A stretch of 64,000 nucleotides of DNA from NCBI GenBank assembly GCA_020638795.1, contig JACKHW010000003.1:1-64000 (forward strand). Reading direction: 5' to 3'. Of this stretch, positions 51,060-61,700 are shown one piece after another. The DNA is from Planctomycetota bacterium. GTDB lineage: Bacteria; Planctomycetota; UBA1135; GCA-002748355. The notes below the pieces were generated by a model. It was not told where the DNA came from, ran no database searches, and was given only the letters and a program-made list of their open reading frames with translations. Position 1 is the first letter of the stretch. Every line of letters begins with the position of its first letter. The translations under genes were made by a program, and so were the position numbers.

Positions 51060-52721
51060 ATGCTCGCCTCGATCTTGGCGTTGGCCTGCCTCCAAGGCCC
51101 CGTCGTCATCAACGAGTTTTCCTACGATGACAGCGGCACGGATGACCGCGAATACATCGAAGTCTACAACCCGAGTTCCGCCGCCATTTCCCTCGCCGGC
51201 TGGAAGGTCGAGTCGAGGGATGCCAATGGTACGACGGCCAGTTACACGCTGCCGGCAACCGCATCCGTCCCTTCGCAGGGCTTCCTGACGATCGGCTCCG
51301 GCGCGATCTCCGGAATCGGTGTGTCGATCGGGTCTCAGGATCTCTTCCCGAACGACAACGACGGTTTGTACCTCGTCGACACGACGGGCGCGGTCATCGA
51401 TGCCGTGATCTACGAGACGAACAAGGGCAAGTGGCCGGCAGCCGCGCCGCACCTTCGCGGTGAAGGCATCTGGGGCAACCACGCACTCATCGACAATTTC
51501 GATCTCTCCTGGCAGCTTCCGCGCGACGGTTTGTCGTTCAACAACTCACGAGCCTTCCACCTCCGTCCGTGGACTCCCGGTAAGACCAACCGGATCGCAT
51601 CGAAGATCCCCTACGCGGACAACTTCGATGCTGGAGTCGTCGGTTCGGACGTCGCGGGATGGGCCGGTAGCTTCCGTCATCCGAAGTACATCGACCCGAC
51701 GGTTGCCGACGCCGACAACCCCAACGCGATCACCGCATCTCCACAGGGCGGCAAAGCCGCGATCTTCTGGGACAACGCCGGTGGCGGCAACGCACACGTC
51801 TATCTGTCGGACTGGTCGCGCGACCTCGTCGTCGAAGCCTATGTATATTTCGATGCGAAGCTCGAGGCGACGGGCTACCAAGAAGCATGGAGTGTCGGCA
51901 TCCAGGGATGCTGCGGCACGTATTACAACCTTCCGGACCCGGTCAACGGTGGCGCCAACGGCAACACCGGCATCAGTGCGACGTTCATCGTCAACGACAC
52001 GGAAGCGGCTCTCTACCTGATCGATCACAATGACGGCGCGAGTGGCGCGACGGCCGCGACCAACGAAATCGTGCTCGGAAAGATCGTTCTCAAAGCCGGT
52101 ATCGACGACGGGTGGAAGCGCCTGCGTCTCAGTGTCAGCGGTAACCAGGCCGAGCTCTTCTTCGGCGGCACGTATGGCTGCGGCGACGGGCAACGCCTCG
52201 CCGGCCCGGTCTCGGCGCCGGCATTCGGTGGCGTCTACGTCGGCTACCGCGAGTTCATCCTCGACAACATGACGACCCGTCCGTTCACGTGCGACCAGAT
52301 GGACATCCACGTCCCGACCACGAGCCTCAGCACCTACGGCACGGCAAAGGCTACGACGGTCGGAACACCCGAGATCGGTGCCAACGGCCAGCCCGTCATC
52401 GGTTACATGGGCTTCGCGATCACCGGCGACAAGCTCGTGCCGTCGCAGCCCGCACTCGTCCTGCTCGGCGCACAGAAGATCAATGTCGACCTCGGTCCTG
52501 TCGGTGGACAGTCGGGGGCGTTCTTGTTGACGGCACCACTCCTCATCGGCACTGTCGTCGCCGATGCACAAGGTCAGGCGAGCCTTCCCGTTCCGATTCC
52601 GTGCGACAAGGGATTGCTCGGGGTCAACGTCCTGTGGCAAATCCTCGACGTCGACCCGGCGCTGGCGATCAAGCTGCCGTTCGGCACGTCGGTCGGACTC
52701 GAAACGAAGCTCGGCAACTGA
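51060..52721 (+). CDS. Secreted lamin-tail-domain (LTD) protein
   Basis: 553 aa. ATG 51060 has GGAG upstream; the N-terminus (SILALACLQG) is short and hydrophobic, so export is likely. Residues ~14-80 are a lamin-tail domain (VVINEFSYDDSGTDDREYIE; VYNPSSAAISLAGWKVES). A laminin-G/lectin-like beta domain covers ~190-400 (DNAGGGNAHVYLSDWSRDLV; YGCGDGQRLAGPVSAP). The C-terminal ~110 residues (GDKLVPSQPALVLLG; LGVNVLWQILDVDPA) are Gly/Ala/Val-rich and recall the C-terminal beta module seen in secreted planctomycete proteins. Probably an extracellular structural or adhesive protein; no active site seen. Confidence 0.78.
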   Translation: MLASILALACLQGPVVINEFSYDDSGTDDREYIEVYNPSSAAISLAGWKVESRDANGTTASYTLPATASVPSQGFLTIGSGAISGIGVSIGSQDLFPNDNDGLYLVDTTGAVIDAVIYETNKGKWPAAAPHLRGEGIWGNHALIDNFDLSWQLPRDGLSFNNSRAFHLRPWTPGKTNRIASKIPYADNFDAGVVGSDVAGWAGSFRHPKYIDPTVADADNPNAITASPQGGKAAIFWDNAGGGNAHVYLSDWSRDLVVEAYVYFDAKLEATGYQEAWSVGIQGCCGTYYNLPDPVNGGANGNTGISATFIVNDTEAALYLIDHNDGASGATAATNEIVLGKIVLKAGIDDGWKRLRLSVSGNQAELFFGGTYGCGDGQRLAGPVSAPAFGGVYVGYREFILDNMTTRPFTCDQMDIHVPTTSLSTYGTAKATTVGTPEIGANGQPVIGYMGFAITGDKLVPSQPALVLLGAQKINVDLGPVGGQSGAFLLTAPLLIGTVVADAQGQASLPVPIPCDKGLLGVNVLWQILDVDPALAIKLPFGTSVGLETKLGN

Positions 52722-52722
52722 G

Positions 52723-53943
52723 CCACGTGGGCTCGCGAGGGCAGCAGGCGCGAAATCCTGCGCTCTCGCCACACTGAGCCTCGTCACGCTGAGCCTCGCC
52801 GCGTGTGACCTGAGTCACAGCTACTACGTCGGCGAGCTCGAGCCCCTGCAGGGGCGCGGCGCTCGCGGTGTGTTTGCGGCGGTATCCGCCGGGCACGTGA
52901 TCGTCGGTGGCGGCGAATGGCGGACAGACGACTCGGCCGCACTGCAGAGCGAAGCATCGATCTGGGCCCTCGACGCCCGGAAGAAGGGATCGGCGTGGAC
53001 GAAGCTGGAGCGATCCCTCCCCGCGAGCGTCGCATTCGGAGTTTCGATTGCTCTCGAGAAGGGAGCTCTCTGGGTCGGCGGGAGTGCATCGAGCGCTTCG
53101 TCGGGTGACGCGTCTCCTGACGGGCAGCCGCGCGCGGATCGTCGCACCTTCTTCGTTGGCACGAATGACGATCCGGGCGCGTGGAGCGCGGGACCTTCGC
53201 TGCCCGAGGGCCGCGCGTTCGCGTGCGGAGCACGCCTCGGCACACGCGTCTACGTCGCGTGCGGACGCAACGAAACGGGACTCGTCACGCAGTCGCTCTT
53301 CGTGCTCGACCTCGCAGACCCTGAGCGACGTTGGGCTGCCGGCGCATCCCTGCCGGGAGTAGCTCGTGCGAACGCGATCGCTGGCAGCCGAAACGGCTTC
53401 TTCTACGTCGTCGGCGGTGAGGACGCATCGGGAACGGCCTTGAAGGACTGCTGGCGCTTCGACGGATCCTCGTGGACGCAGATCGCCTCACTTCCAGTAG
53501 GCCGGAGTGCCGCGCCCTCGCCACTCCTGACCGTCCACGGGCAGTTGCTGCTCTACGGCGGCGATCCCGATGGATCCACGGGGAAGGCCGGCGCATCGAC
53601 GCAGCTCGATGGTCTCGCGCCCGACGCGAACACATGGATCGCGTGGCCAGAACTGTCGAAGCACCGTGGCCCCGACCCCGACCGCCGTCCCGACCTCGGG
53701 TCGATGCCGCCACTGTACGCACCCGTCGTGACGCTCGATCGCTTCCAAGTCATCGTTGGAGGAGAGATCGACGGCGGCGCTGTCACGTCGAAAGTCGCGC
53801 TCTTCGTCGCAGGTGATGAGGATTCTTCGAGGGCGCTCCTGATGTTCGGGGTACTGCTCGTCCTCGCGGTCCTACCGACGATCCTCGCCCTCGTCTACGC
53901 GTTCCGAGTGCATGCACGTCGTTCTGCGCGGACGAACCCGTAG
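52723..53943 (+). CDS. Kelch-like beta-propeller lipoprotein (start uncertain)
   Basis: About 400 aa. The N-terminal region ATLSLVTLSLAACD has a lipoprotein-type lipobox (LAAC), then Kelch-like blades with repeated Gly-Gly pairs: HVIVGGGEW, YVACGRNETG, FYVVGGEDASG, LLLYGGDPDGS and QVIVGGEIDGG. A membrane helix (LLMFGVLLVLAVLPTILALVYAF, about the last 35 residues) and a basic tail anchor the C-terminus. The gene has no ATG, GTG or TTG in frame between the previous stop (52721) and the lipobox; the frame only has ATG at 52564, deep inside the LTD gene. So the start is either non-canonical or there is a frameshift error nearby. The 5' coordinate is approximate. Confidence 0.65.
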   Translation, partial: PRGLARAAGAKSCALATLSLVTLSLAACDLSHSYYVGELEPLQGRGARGVFAAVSAGHVIVGGGEWRTDDSAALQSEASIWALDARKKGSAWTKLERSLPASVAFGVSIALEKGALWVGGSASSASSGDASPDGQPRADRRTFFVGTNDDPGAWSAGPSLPEGRAFACGARLGTRVYVACGRNETGLVTQSLFVLDLADPERRWAAGASLPGVARANAIAGSRNGFFYVVGGEDASGTALKDCWRFDGSSWTQIASLPVGRSAAPSPLLTVHGQLLLYGGDPDGSTGKAGASTQLDGLAPDANTWIAWPELSKHRGPDPDRRPDLGSMPPLYAPVVTLDRFQVIVGGEIDGGAVTSKVALFVAGDEDSSRALLMFGVLLVLAVLPTILALVYAFRVHARRSARTNP

Positions 53944-54002
53944 GCAATACCGTCCTGTCCTCGGTCTGGCATCGCATCGCGAGCTGCGCCAAGATCGGCC
54001 CC

Positions 54003-54281
54003 ATGGTCCGCGCACACGCCAGGCACATTCTCGTGGCAACGCTCGAAGAAGGGCTCGACATCAAGTCCCGAATCACCGGCGGGGAAGATTTTGCACACAT
54101 CGCTCAGACGCACTCGAGTTGTCCCTCCGGCGCGAGTGGCGGCGACCTCGGAGAGTTCGGTCCTGGAGACATGGTCAAGGAATTCGACGAAGCGGTGTTC
54201 TCGGCGCCGATCGGCGAGTGCATAGGTCCGATCGAAACGCAGTTCGGGTTCCACCTGATCCAAGTGCTCGAGCGACGTTGA
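54003..54281 (+). CDS. Parvulin-type peptidyl-prolyl isomerase (PpiC-like, single domain)
   Basis: 92 aa, a stand-alone parvulin domain without a signal peptide. It has the family marks ARHILVAT at the N-terminus, GEDFAHIAQTHSSCPSGASG, GDLGEFGPGDMVKEFDEAVF and FGFHLIQVLER at the C-terminus. The Cys in SSCPSGA and the two flanking His are in the expected active-site area. It catalyses cis/trans isomerisation of X-Pro bonds in the cytoplasm. It lies 60 nt after the Kelch-like gene and 29 nt before the decarboxylase gene. Confidence 0.92.
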   Translation: MVRAHARHILVATLEEGLDIKSRITGGEDFAHIAQTHSSCPSGASGGDLGEFGPGDMVKEFDEAVFSAPIGECIGPIETQFGFHLIQVLERR

Positions 54282-54309
54282 CCCGCTCAACCTCTTCCGA
54301 GCCACGCTC

Positions 54310-55137
54310 GTGCCGTCCGATTCGATCCCTGAGACGACGGTCATGAGGCTGCGCCGAACGCTGCTGACGCTGCTACCCAAGTGGGCGCTGTCACGCACGA
54401 CGGGTGTCGTGACGCGGATACCGATCCCACGTGGTGCTCGTGCTGCCGCGTATCGGGCATTCGCCCGGCGCTACGGAGTCGACCTGACCGAGGTCGAGAC
54501 GCCGCTGACCGAGTTTCGATCGCTTCGCGACTTCTTCGTGCGCCGACTACCGTCCACGGCACGCCCGATCGCAGTAGCACCGCTCGTCTGGCCATGCGAT
54601 GGCAGGATCGTGACCGCTGGCCCGATCGTGGAGGACCGAATCCCACAGGTCAAAGGCATCGACTACGGGCTTCGCGACTTGATCGTCGACGACGAGTTGG
54701 CGGGTCGCCTGAGTGGCGGCACTCAGGCGACGGTGTATCTGTCCCCCCGGGACTATCACCGCGTCCATGCACCGTTCACCGGCCGATGCACCTCGAGTCG
54801 CCACGTGCCAGGCTCGCTCTTTCCGGTCAATCCCGAGGCGCAACGGTCGATTCCGCAGCTGTTCGCACGCAACGAGCGCGTCGTGTTCGCGTTCGAACTG
54901 GGCGATGGACAGCGCGCAGCCGTCGTTCTCGTCGCGGCCCTCAACGTCGGTGACATCGTGTGCGATCACGCGCTACCGAAGCACTTCGAGGTCGGTGAAG
55001 AGCTCGCCTACTTCGGCTTCGGGTCGACGACGATCGTCGTGCTCGGCCCCGGTCCGCTCACGATCCCGGAGCTGTCTCCTGGCAGCGCCGTGCGGATGGG
55101 CGCATGCCTGCGAGGCGGCGACACGCCGCCTGAGTGA
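54310..55137 (+). CDS. psd: Phosphatidylserine decarboxylase proenzyme
   Basis: 275 aa. Converts phosphatidylserine to phosphatidylethanolamine at the membrane; it self-cleaves to form a pyruvoyl group. The cleavage motif is FGST at 237-240 (cut between Gly238 and Ser239, inside YFGFGSTTIVVLG). The catalytic parts PCDGRIVTAG (Asp97) and YLSPRDYHRVHAPFTG (His150 and His153) are intact. It starts at GTG 54310; ATG 54343 (MRLRRTLLTL) is an alternative with a GAGACGACGG upstream. The length fits the bacterial form. It is convergent with the sugar ABC operon and 12 nt from its end. Confidence 0.92.
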   Translation: MPSDSIPETTVMRLRRTLLTLLPKWALSRTTGVVTRIPIPRGARAAAYRAFARRYGVDLTEVETPLTEFRSLRDFFVRRLPSTARPIAVAPLVWPCDGRIVTAGPIVEDRIPQVKGIDYGLRDLIVDDELAGRLSGGTQATVYLSPRDYHRVHAPFTGRCTSSRHVPGSLFPVNPEAQRSIPQLFARNERVVFAFELGDGQRAAVVLVAALNVGDIVCDHALPKHFEVGEELAYFGFGSTTIVVLGPGPLTIPELSPGSAVRMGACLRGGDTPPE

Positions 55138-55149
55138 ATTGGCTGGGAG

Positions 55150-56157
55150 TCACCTGGCCGTGCGTCGTTTCGCGATCCGTCTGACGGCTTCGTCGATGAG
55201 GACTCCGCCGAGGATCACGAGACCGAGGATCGCATACTCGGCCTGATTCGGTAGCGCATCTACGAGACGAATCGCGTTGCGCAAGACCTGCATCAGTGCT
55301 GCCCCGATCAAGAGCCCGAGCACGCTGCCCTCGCCGCCGCGCAGCGCGCAGCCGCCGAGAACGGCTCCCGCGATCGCGTAGAGTTCGAAGAAGTTGCCGA
55401 AGTCGGTCGGTTGTGCGCCGTTGACATCGAGGACGAAGAGCATGCCACCGACCGCAGCGAGCATCGCGCAGATCACGTAGCTCGAAGCGACGAGCCGCTT
55501 CGTCGGCACGCCGGAGAAGCGCGCGGCGGTTTCGTTGCGCCCGAGGGCGAAGAGCCAGCGCCCGAACACTGTTCGCTGCCAAAGCACGAACGTGACGAAC
55601 GACAACCCGATCAACAAGAAGAACGGTGCCGGCACCGCCAGCCCCAAGACATCGAAACTCGATGTCGCTATTCCGCGCAGAGTCATGTGACCGATTCCGA
55701 ACCCGACGGTTTGGTCATCGACGATCACGCGCGCTGCTCCGCGGTACAGCAGCAAGCCGCAGAGCGTGACGAGAAACGGCTGCAGTCCGAGTCGCGCGAC
55801 CAGGAGCCCGTGGGCTAGACCGATGCCTGCCGCGATCGTCAGCACGAGTAGGACAGCGATCGGCGTCGACATGGCTTGGTCCACGACGAGCCACGGCAGA
55901 AGGCATCCGCTCAGGCACACGACCGAGCCGATCGACAGGTCGATGCCGCCGGTAACGATGACCCACGCTGCCCCGAGACTGAGCACACCGAAGAGTGCGC
56001 TCCGCCGCAGGAGATTCGCGATGTTGTGTAGCGTCAGGAAGCGATCGCTCGCCAAGGCCGTCAATGCACACACGAGCAAGAACACGATGGCGATCCCGAG
56101 GACCTTCTTGTCGCCCAGAGAGCGAGCGTGCGACGAACGGGCAGACTGCGAGTTCAT
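55150..56157 (-). CDS. Sugar ABC transporter permease (RbsC-like)
   Basis: 335 aa from ATG 56157; the earlier ORF start at 56349 lies inside the ATPase gene. About ten membrane helices; the hallmark of this permease class is GAAWVIVTGGIDLSIGSVVC near residue 75, and AIAGAVLGGCALRGGEGSVL later matches the family 'GG...GG.G' loop. It forms the membrane channel for the ATPase and the binding lipoprotein of the same operon. ATGA overlap with the ATPase stop means tight coupling. The specificity is for a sugar or similar carbohydrate but cannot be read. Confidence 0.92.
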   Translation of the reverse strand: MNSQSARSSHARSLGDKKVLGIAIVFLLVCALTALASDRFLTLHNIANLLRRSALFGVLSLGAAWVIVTGGIDLSIGSVVCLSGCLLPWLVVDQAMSTPIAVLLVLTIAAGIGLAHGLLVARLGLQPFLVTLCGLLLYRGAARVIVDDQTVGFGIGHMTLRGIATSSFDVLGLAVPAPFFLLIGLSFVTFVLWQRTVFGRWLFALGRNETAARFSGVPTKRLVASSYVICAMLAAVGGMLFVLDVNGAQPTDFGNFFELYAIAGAVLGGCALRGGEGSVLGLLIGAALMQVLRNAIRLVDALPNQAEYAILGLVILGGVLIDEAVRRIAKRRTAR

Positions 56158-57647
56158 GCGCGGATCCTCGAGCCGGCAGCGAGGTCGAGCAACGTCGTTT
56201 CGTCCAGTTCGGCGTGCGACAGCATCGCGACGAGGTTCCCACGGGACAGAACGGCAACTCGATCCGCGAGCGCGGTGAGCTCTTCGAACTCGCTCGAGAC
56301 GAACACGACTGCGAGCCCCTGATCGGCGAGCCCCCGAATGCGGGTCCAAATCTCTTGCTTGGCACCGACATCGATGCCTCGCGTCGGTTCGTCGAGCAAC
56401 AGCACGTTCGGGTCTTGCAGCAGCGCTTTTCCGAGCACGACCTTCTGCTGATTGCCTCCCGACAGCTCCCCGACGGGCCGCTCGAAGTAATCACATTTGA
56501 TGCGCAGCTCATCGACGATCTCCGCTGCGGCGCGCGCACACGCGGTCCGATCGACGAAGCCGAAACGGGACCAACGCGGTAGCGCACTCAGCGTGAGATT
56601 GTCGAGCACGGATGCCTCGAGCAGCAGGCCTTCGAATTTTCTATCCTCGGGCAAGAACGCGACGCCGGCTCGCTGCATCGCACGCGGCCTTGCCGTCGGC
56701 ACGGCGACACCATCGACACGAACGACCCCTTCACGCGTGTCGATTCCGAAGATCGCGCGCAGGAGTTCGGTGCGTCCCGCCCCAACGAGACCGGCAATAC
56801 CGAGAACCTCGCCATGTGCGACCGAGAACGAAACCGTCGCGCGCGGCCAACTGCTGGTCGACACGTTCTCGAGCGACAACGCAGCTTCGTCGCCACTCCT
56901 CCGGCTCGCATCACGAACATGGGCCTCGAGGGGTTCGCCGATCATCAGCGTCAACAGCCGATCGACCTCGATCTCGTCGTGATCGAGCGTTCCAGCGAGC
57001 TGACCGTCCCGCAACACGACGACGCGATCGGCCAAGCGGCGAATCTCACTGAGCCGGTGCGAGATGTAGACGATGGCAGTCCCCTCGTCGCGAAGACCGT
57101 CGAGCACATCGAACAGGCGGTCCGCCTCGGCGCGGGACAGACTCGACGTGGGCTCATCGAGGATCAGGACACGCGCACGACGTGCGAGCGCCTTCGCGAT
57201 CTCGACCATTTGCCGGTGCCCGATCGTGAGATCACCGAGGGGCGTCCGAGGATCGATCTCGAGCCCGAGTCGCGTCAACGCGAGACGTGCCGTCTCCTCG
57301 AGCCGTCGCCGGTCGACGAACGCGAAGTGACGGGGCTCGTCCCCGAGTCCGACGTTTTCGGCCACGGTGAGGTTGTCACAGAGTTCGAGCTCTTGGTGGA
57401 TCAACGCGATACCGTGCGATTGCGCCGATCGCACGGATTCGAGTTCGATCCTGACACCATCCATCTCGAGTTGCCCGGCATCGGGCCGGTGGATGCCGGC
57501 AAGGATCTTCATCAAGGTGCTCTTGCCCGCACCGTTCTCTCCACAGACGGCAACGAGCTCGCCACCACGCACGTGGAAGTCGACGCCATCGAGAGCACGA
57601 ATCCCACCAAAGCGTTTGGCGACCCCGATCGCTCGCAGCTCGGTCAT
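56154..57647 (-). CDS. Sugar ABC transporter ATP-binding protein (RbsA-like, two NBDs)
   Basis: 497 aa from ATG 57647. Two nucleotide-binding domains: the first has Walker A GENGAGKST, signature LTIGHRQMVEIAKAL and Walker B ARVLILDEPTSSLS; the second has the family's altered Walker A GLVGAGRTELL, signature ELSGGNQQKVVLGKAL and Walker B NVLLLDEPTRGIDV. This is the RbsA/MglA type that drives carbohydrate import. The end overlaps the permease start by 4 nt, and the gene follows the binding protein by 23 nt. The very long frame to 58622 is antisense to nothing real and is rejected as noise. Confidence 0.93.
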   Translation of the reverse strand: MTELRAIGVAKRFGGIRALDGVDFHVRGGELVAVCGENGAGKSTLMKILAGIHRPDAGQLEMDGVRIELESVRSAQSHGIALIHQELELCDNLTVAENVGLGDEPRHFAFVDRRRLEETARLALTRLGLEIDPRTPLGDLTIGHRQMVEIAKALARRARVLILDEPTSSLSRAEADRLFDVLDGLRDEGTAIVYISHRLSEIRRLADRVVVLRDGQLAGTLDHDEIEVDRLLTLMIGEPLEAHVRDASRRSGDEAALSLENVSTSSWPRATVSFSVAHGEVLGIAGLVGAGRTELLRAIFGIDTREGVVRVDGVAVPTARPRAMQRAGVAFLPEDRKFEGLLLEASVLDNLTLSALPRWSRFGFVDRTACARAAAEIVDELRIKCDYFERPVGELSGGNQQKVVLGKALLQDPNVLLLDEPTRGIDVGAKQEIWTRIRGLADQGLAVVFVSSEFEELTALADRVAVLSRGNLVAMLSHAELDETTLLDLAAGSRIRA

Positions 57648-57670
57648 GGGCGCAAGCCTGTCGAACCCGA

Positions 57671-58696
57671 CTACCGGGCCGACAACCGGCTTTCCAGTTG
57701 CTTGCGGAAGCCAGCGACATCGGCCTTGCGGATCGTTCGCACAGCTAGATAGCGAATGCCACTCTCCGGAACGCCGCTTCTGTCGCCCCTCGCGATCGCT
57801 GCCAGCATCTTGATCGACTGATTGCCGTAGCCATATGGGTCCTGCACGATCGTGCCGAAGACATCGCCGTCCTCGATGGCCTGAAGCGTCCGCTTGTCCT
57901 CGTCGAACGCGACGACCGCGACCTTGCCGCTCTTTTGCGATGCGCGAAGCGCTTCGAGGCAAGCCGGTGCATTGTACGCGAACAGGCCGACGAGGCACGC
58001 GACATCGTCGTGCTTCGTGAGCGTGTCCTCGGCGCCAGCCTTCGCGCGCGCACGGTCGAACTGATCGGTCAGGGTACCGAGGATCGTCCACTTCCCTTCG
58101 GTCAAGACTTCGTCGACGCTGCTGAAGCGCGTCTTGTCGTTGCTGTAGCCGAGAAGCTCGTCGATCACACCCTGGCGACGCTGACGCGCATTGGCTTGTT
58201 CGAGGCGACCGATGAACAACATCACCTTGCCGCCGTCCGGTACGGCTTCTTTGACGAGCTTGCCGCAGGCACGACCCGCAACGTAGTTGTCGGTCCCGAT
58301 GTAGCAGATTCGTTTGGCGTCGGGCGCATCGCTGTCGTGCGTGACGAGGAGGGAGGACTCCGCGAGACGATCGAGAAGTGGCGTCTGGTTCTCGGGTGCG
58401 ATCGGACTGACCGCGACGCCGGTCACGCCTTGCGTGATCAGATCCTCGAGCATCTGCGTCTGCTCGGTTATGCCGCCGGTCGGTATCAGAACATCGACGC
58501 GAACGCCGAGTTCTTGTCCCGCATCGAGTGCCCCACGCTTGGCGATGTCCCAGAACGGATCCGCCCCGTTGGTGACGAAGGCGAAGCGAGACACCTGTCC
58601 GCCACCCGCGGGTTTGTTGCAACTCGCGAGGAGGATCGTTCCGAAGAACGCGATTGCAGTGCCGACGAGCGAGCGACGCGAGAACGATCGAGACAT
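57671..58696 (-). CDS. Sugar-binding lipoprotein of ABC transporter (RbsB-like)
   Basis: 341 aa. A lipoprotein signal with LLASC (Cys about residue 26) follows a basic N-terminus (SRSFSRRS). The mature part is a type I periplasmic binding protein (Peripla_BP_4): FVTNGADPFWDIAKRGALDA, GVTGVAVSPIAPENQTPLLD, TDNYVAGRACGKLVKEAV and VAVVAFDEDKRTLQAIEDGD are strongly of the ribose/sugar-binding type. It is the first gene of the operon. It likely binds a monosaccharide or related cyclitol. The substrate is unknown, but the operon fits the sugar-oxidising genes elsewhere in the window. Confidence 0.92.
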   Translation of the reverse strand: MSRSFSRRSLVGTAIAFFGTILLASCNKPAGGGQVSRFAFVTNGADPFWDIAKRGALDAGQELGVRVDVLIPTGGITEQTQMLEDLITQGVTGVAVSPIAPENQTPLLDRLAESSLLVTHDSDAPDAKRICYIGTDNYVAGRACGKLVKEAVPDGGKVMLFIGRLEQANARQRRQGVIDELLGYSNDKTRFSSVDEVLTEGKWTILGTLTDQFDRARAKAGAEDTLTKHDDVACLVGLFAYNAPACLEALRASQKSGKVAVVAFDEDKRTLQAIEDGDVFGTIVQDPYGYGNQSIKMLAAIARGDRSGVPESGIRYLAVRTIRKADVAGFRKQLESRLSAR

Positions 58697-58769
58697 TCGC
58701 GGAACTATAGCAGCGTGCCCGAGAAGTCCGGCCGAGAAGCCGGGCGCTCCTTCGGGAACGAGCGTGCCA

Positions 58770-61700
58770 TCATCGCTTGGCTGGCGGATGATATTCCGGC
58801 AGGCGACGCGGCTCGTGGTTCTGAAGAGCCTGCATCGCGAGTTCGACCGCCCGCTCCAACTGTGGATCGCCGCCCTCGATGATGGGCTTCGGATACTCGA
58901 TGACGGTGTGATCGGGCGTCACACCGACGTTCTCGACGACCCAATCGCCGTTCTCGTCCATGATGCCGAAGCTCGCCGCCGTGATCGAACCGCCATCCAT
59001 GAGCGGCGGATAGCCACTGATGCCGACGAGCCCGCCCCACGTGCGGTTGCCGACGATCGGACCGAGTCCGGCCTTCTGGAACATCCAGGGCATCGCGTCG
59101 CCTCCGGATCCAGCCATCTCGTTGACGATCATGACCTTCGGGCCATCCATCGTGGCAAAGGGCGTTTTGCCAACCCACTGTTCTCGGTTCATCCAGTAAC
59201 AACGGACTCGTCGCGAGAGCACGTCGATGACGTAGTCCGCCACCTTGCCGCCACCGTTGTAGCGCTCGTCGAGGATCAGCCCTTCCTTGTCGAGCTGGCT
59301 GTAGAAGTCTCGATCGAACGAGAGCATGCCCTCATTGCCCGTGTTCGGCATGTAGATGTAGGCGAGACGACCTCCTGAGAGTCGGTCGACACGCTTGCGG
59401 TTGTCCTCGATCCACGAAAAGTGCCGCAACGACGCCTCACTCGGGATCGGTACGACCATCACCGTGCGCCGCTCGTCCCCTTCACCGGGAGTTGCCACGG
59501 TCAGCTCGACTTGCTTGCCGGCCGTGTCGACGAAGAACGAGAACACGTTGTCCTTGACCGTGATTGGAACTCCATTGACGGCGATCAGGCGGTCCCCTTC
59601 GCGTACGTCGATACCGGGGACGGTCAGCGGAGAACGAAGCGACGCCACCCAGTTCTGCCCGCGCAGGATCCGCGCGATGACGTAGTGCTCACCGTCATCG
59701 TCGAAGTCGCAGCCGAGAAGGCCGACGGAAACCCCGGCCGGCGCCGATGGCATCTCGCCTCCGCTGACGTACTCGTGGCCACACGCGAGCTCACCGATCA
59801 TCTCCGCGATCACGAGATTGAGGTCGGCACGATGGCGCACGTGTTCGACGAACGGGCTCCAGCGCTCCCACATCGCGTTCCAGTCCACACCGTGCATCGC
59901 CGGGTCGTAGAAGTAATCGCGCTCGATGCGCCAAACTTCGCGCAGGATCTCGCGCCACTCTTCACGTGGCTCGACCCGCACCTTCGCCGCTGCGAGCGCG
60001 AGCGCTCCCGCATCCTTGCCGGCGAGGTTGGTGATGACTCGGCCCGAACCCTTGAAGATGAGAAGATTCTTCTTGTCCGCCGACAGATCGAAACCGCGCA
60101 CGTCGCTCTCGACCGTCGTCACCTTCCTGCTGTCGAAATCGAACGACTGCAGCTTACCGCTGCGCTGTTCCCCGAAGTCGAGGAAGAGCAGTGCCTTCTC
60201 CGCGCACTCGATTTGCGCGAAGTTCCCCGCCGGGATCGGTAGAGCGAGGATTCTCTGTGCTAATCCGTCGAGCTCGACGAGCGGTTCGGACTTCGCGTCT
60301 TTTTTGGTCTCGGCGCCGGGATCCTGCTCGGACTTCTCTTGCACACCGGGCTCCCCGGCGACGCTCACTCGATCGCTGGACTCGTCTCGGGACTCTTTGC
60401 CTCCGTCGTCCTTGCCCTCCTTGCCGTCGTCGGGCTCGTTCTCGCCTTTCTTGCTCTCGTTGGGCTTACTCTCTTCGGCCTTGCTTTCTTTGGGCGACTT
60501 CGCGACGAACCCCTCGTCGCTCTTCGGCGGCAAGAGCTCCGGGGTGCTCGCACGCAGGGCCACGTAGTAGAGGTGATCCGAGCCGACACGGGCCGCTCCC
60601 GCGCTCATGTCGAGGCCGAAGTTGGACGGACCACGATCGATCGAAGCCGCGAAGAACAAATAGCGCCCGTCCGCGGAGAAGCACGGGGCATCGGCATTGG
60701 CAAAGCCGTCCGTCACGACGGTCGACTCGCCCGTGTCGACGGAGTAGAGGACGATGTCGTCGTACAGAGTGCGGGGATTGCGCCGTTCGTACGCGATCCA
60801 CTTGCTGTCCTTCGACCATGCTGCCGCCGCCCACGGGACGCCGAGCGAGCCCTCGTTGTGCGAAACCTGACGAATCTCGCCGCTCTGGACATCGACGAAG
60901 CAAACGCGTCCCGTCTTGTCGCGATAGAGCACGCGCTTCGAATCCGGGCTCCACGATGGCGAATAATAGAACCCACCCGACTCACCGTGCCCGTCCGTCG
61001 GCGGCCGCACGTCGACGAAGCGCTTCTTCTCGTGTCCCATGTGGTCTCGAATCACGAGGCGATACTCATCACCCTCGTCCGAGAACCAGGCGATGTGCTT
61101 TCCGTCGGGTGACCAGACCGGACTACGGTCGTGCGCTCCAGGGCTCGACGTCAGGTTTCGGATCGAACCGTGCTCGCGCGGCACCGTCAAGATTTCCCCT
61201 CGGGCTTCGACGACGGCACGCTTGCCATTGGGCGCGATGCTCGCCGAGCGCACGTGATCGGTGATCGATTCCCATCGAGGCACGGCCTGTGCACCATCAT
61301 CACGACAGACGATCGTCAGCCGCTCGGTATTGCCGCTCGTCGCGTCGTGCAGGTGGAGTGCACCGCCCTTGGCGAACACGACCGTATCGCCGAACGCATC
61401 CACGTCACGGACATCGAAGTCCGTGGCATGCGTGATCTGTTCGAGCCGTCGCGACGCGGGATCGTATCGCCAGAGATTCATCCGCTCATCGCGGTCCGAT
61501 GCGAAGTAGAGCCACTTCGACGTCCATGCCGGATACGAATCCGATGCGCGGACGTGGGGTACTTCGTCGACTTCGTTCGTCGCTGGATCGTAGATCCAGA
61601 TCGGCGTCACGCGGCCGCCGCGATAGCGCTTCCACGTGTAGAACGCATCGTAGTATGGCGTGTACGCGATCCTCAGGGCGTCGTTCGAGTAGCGCGCGTG

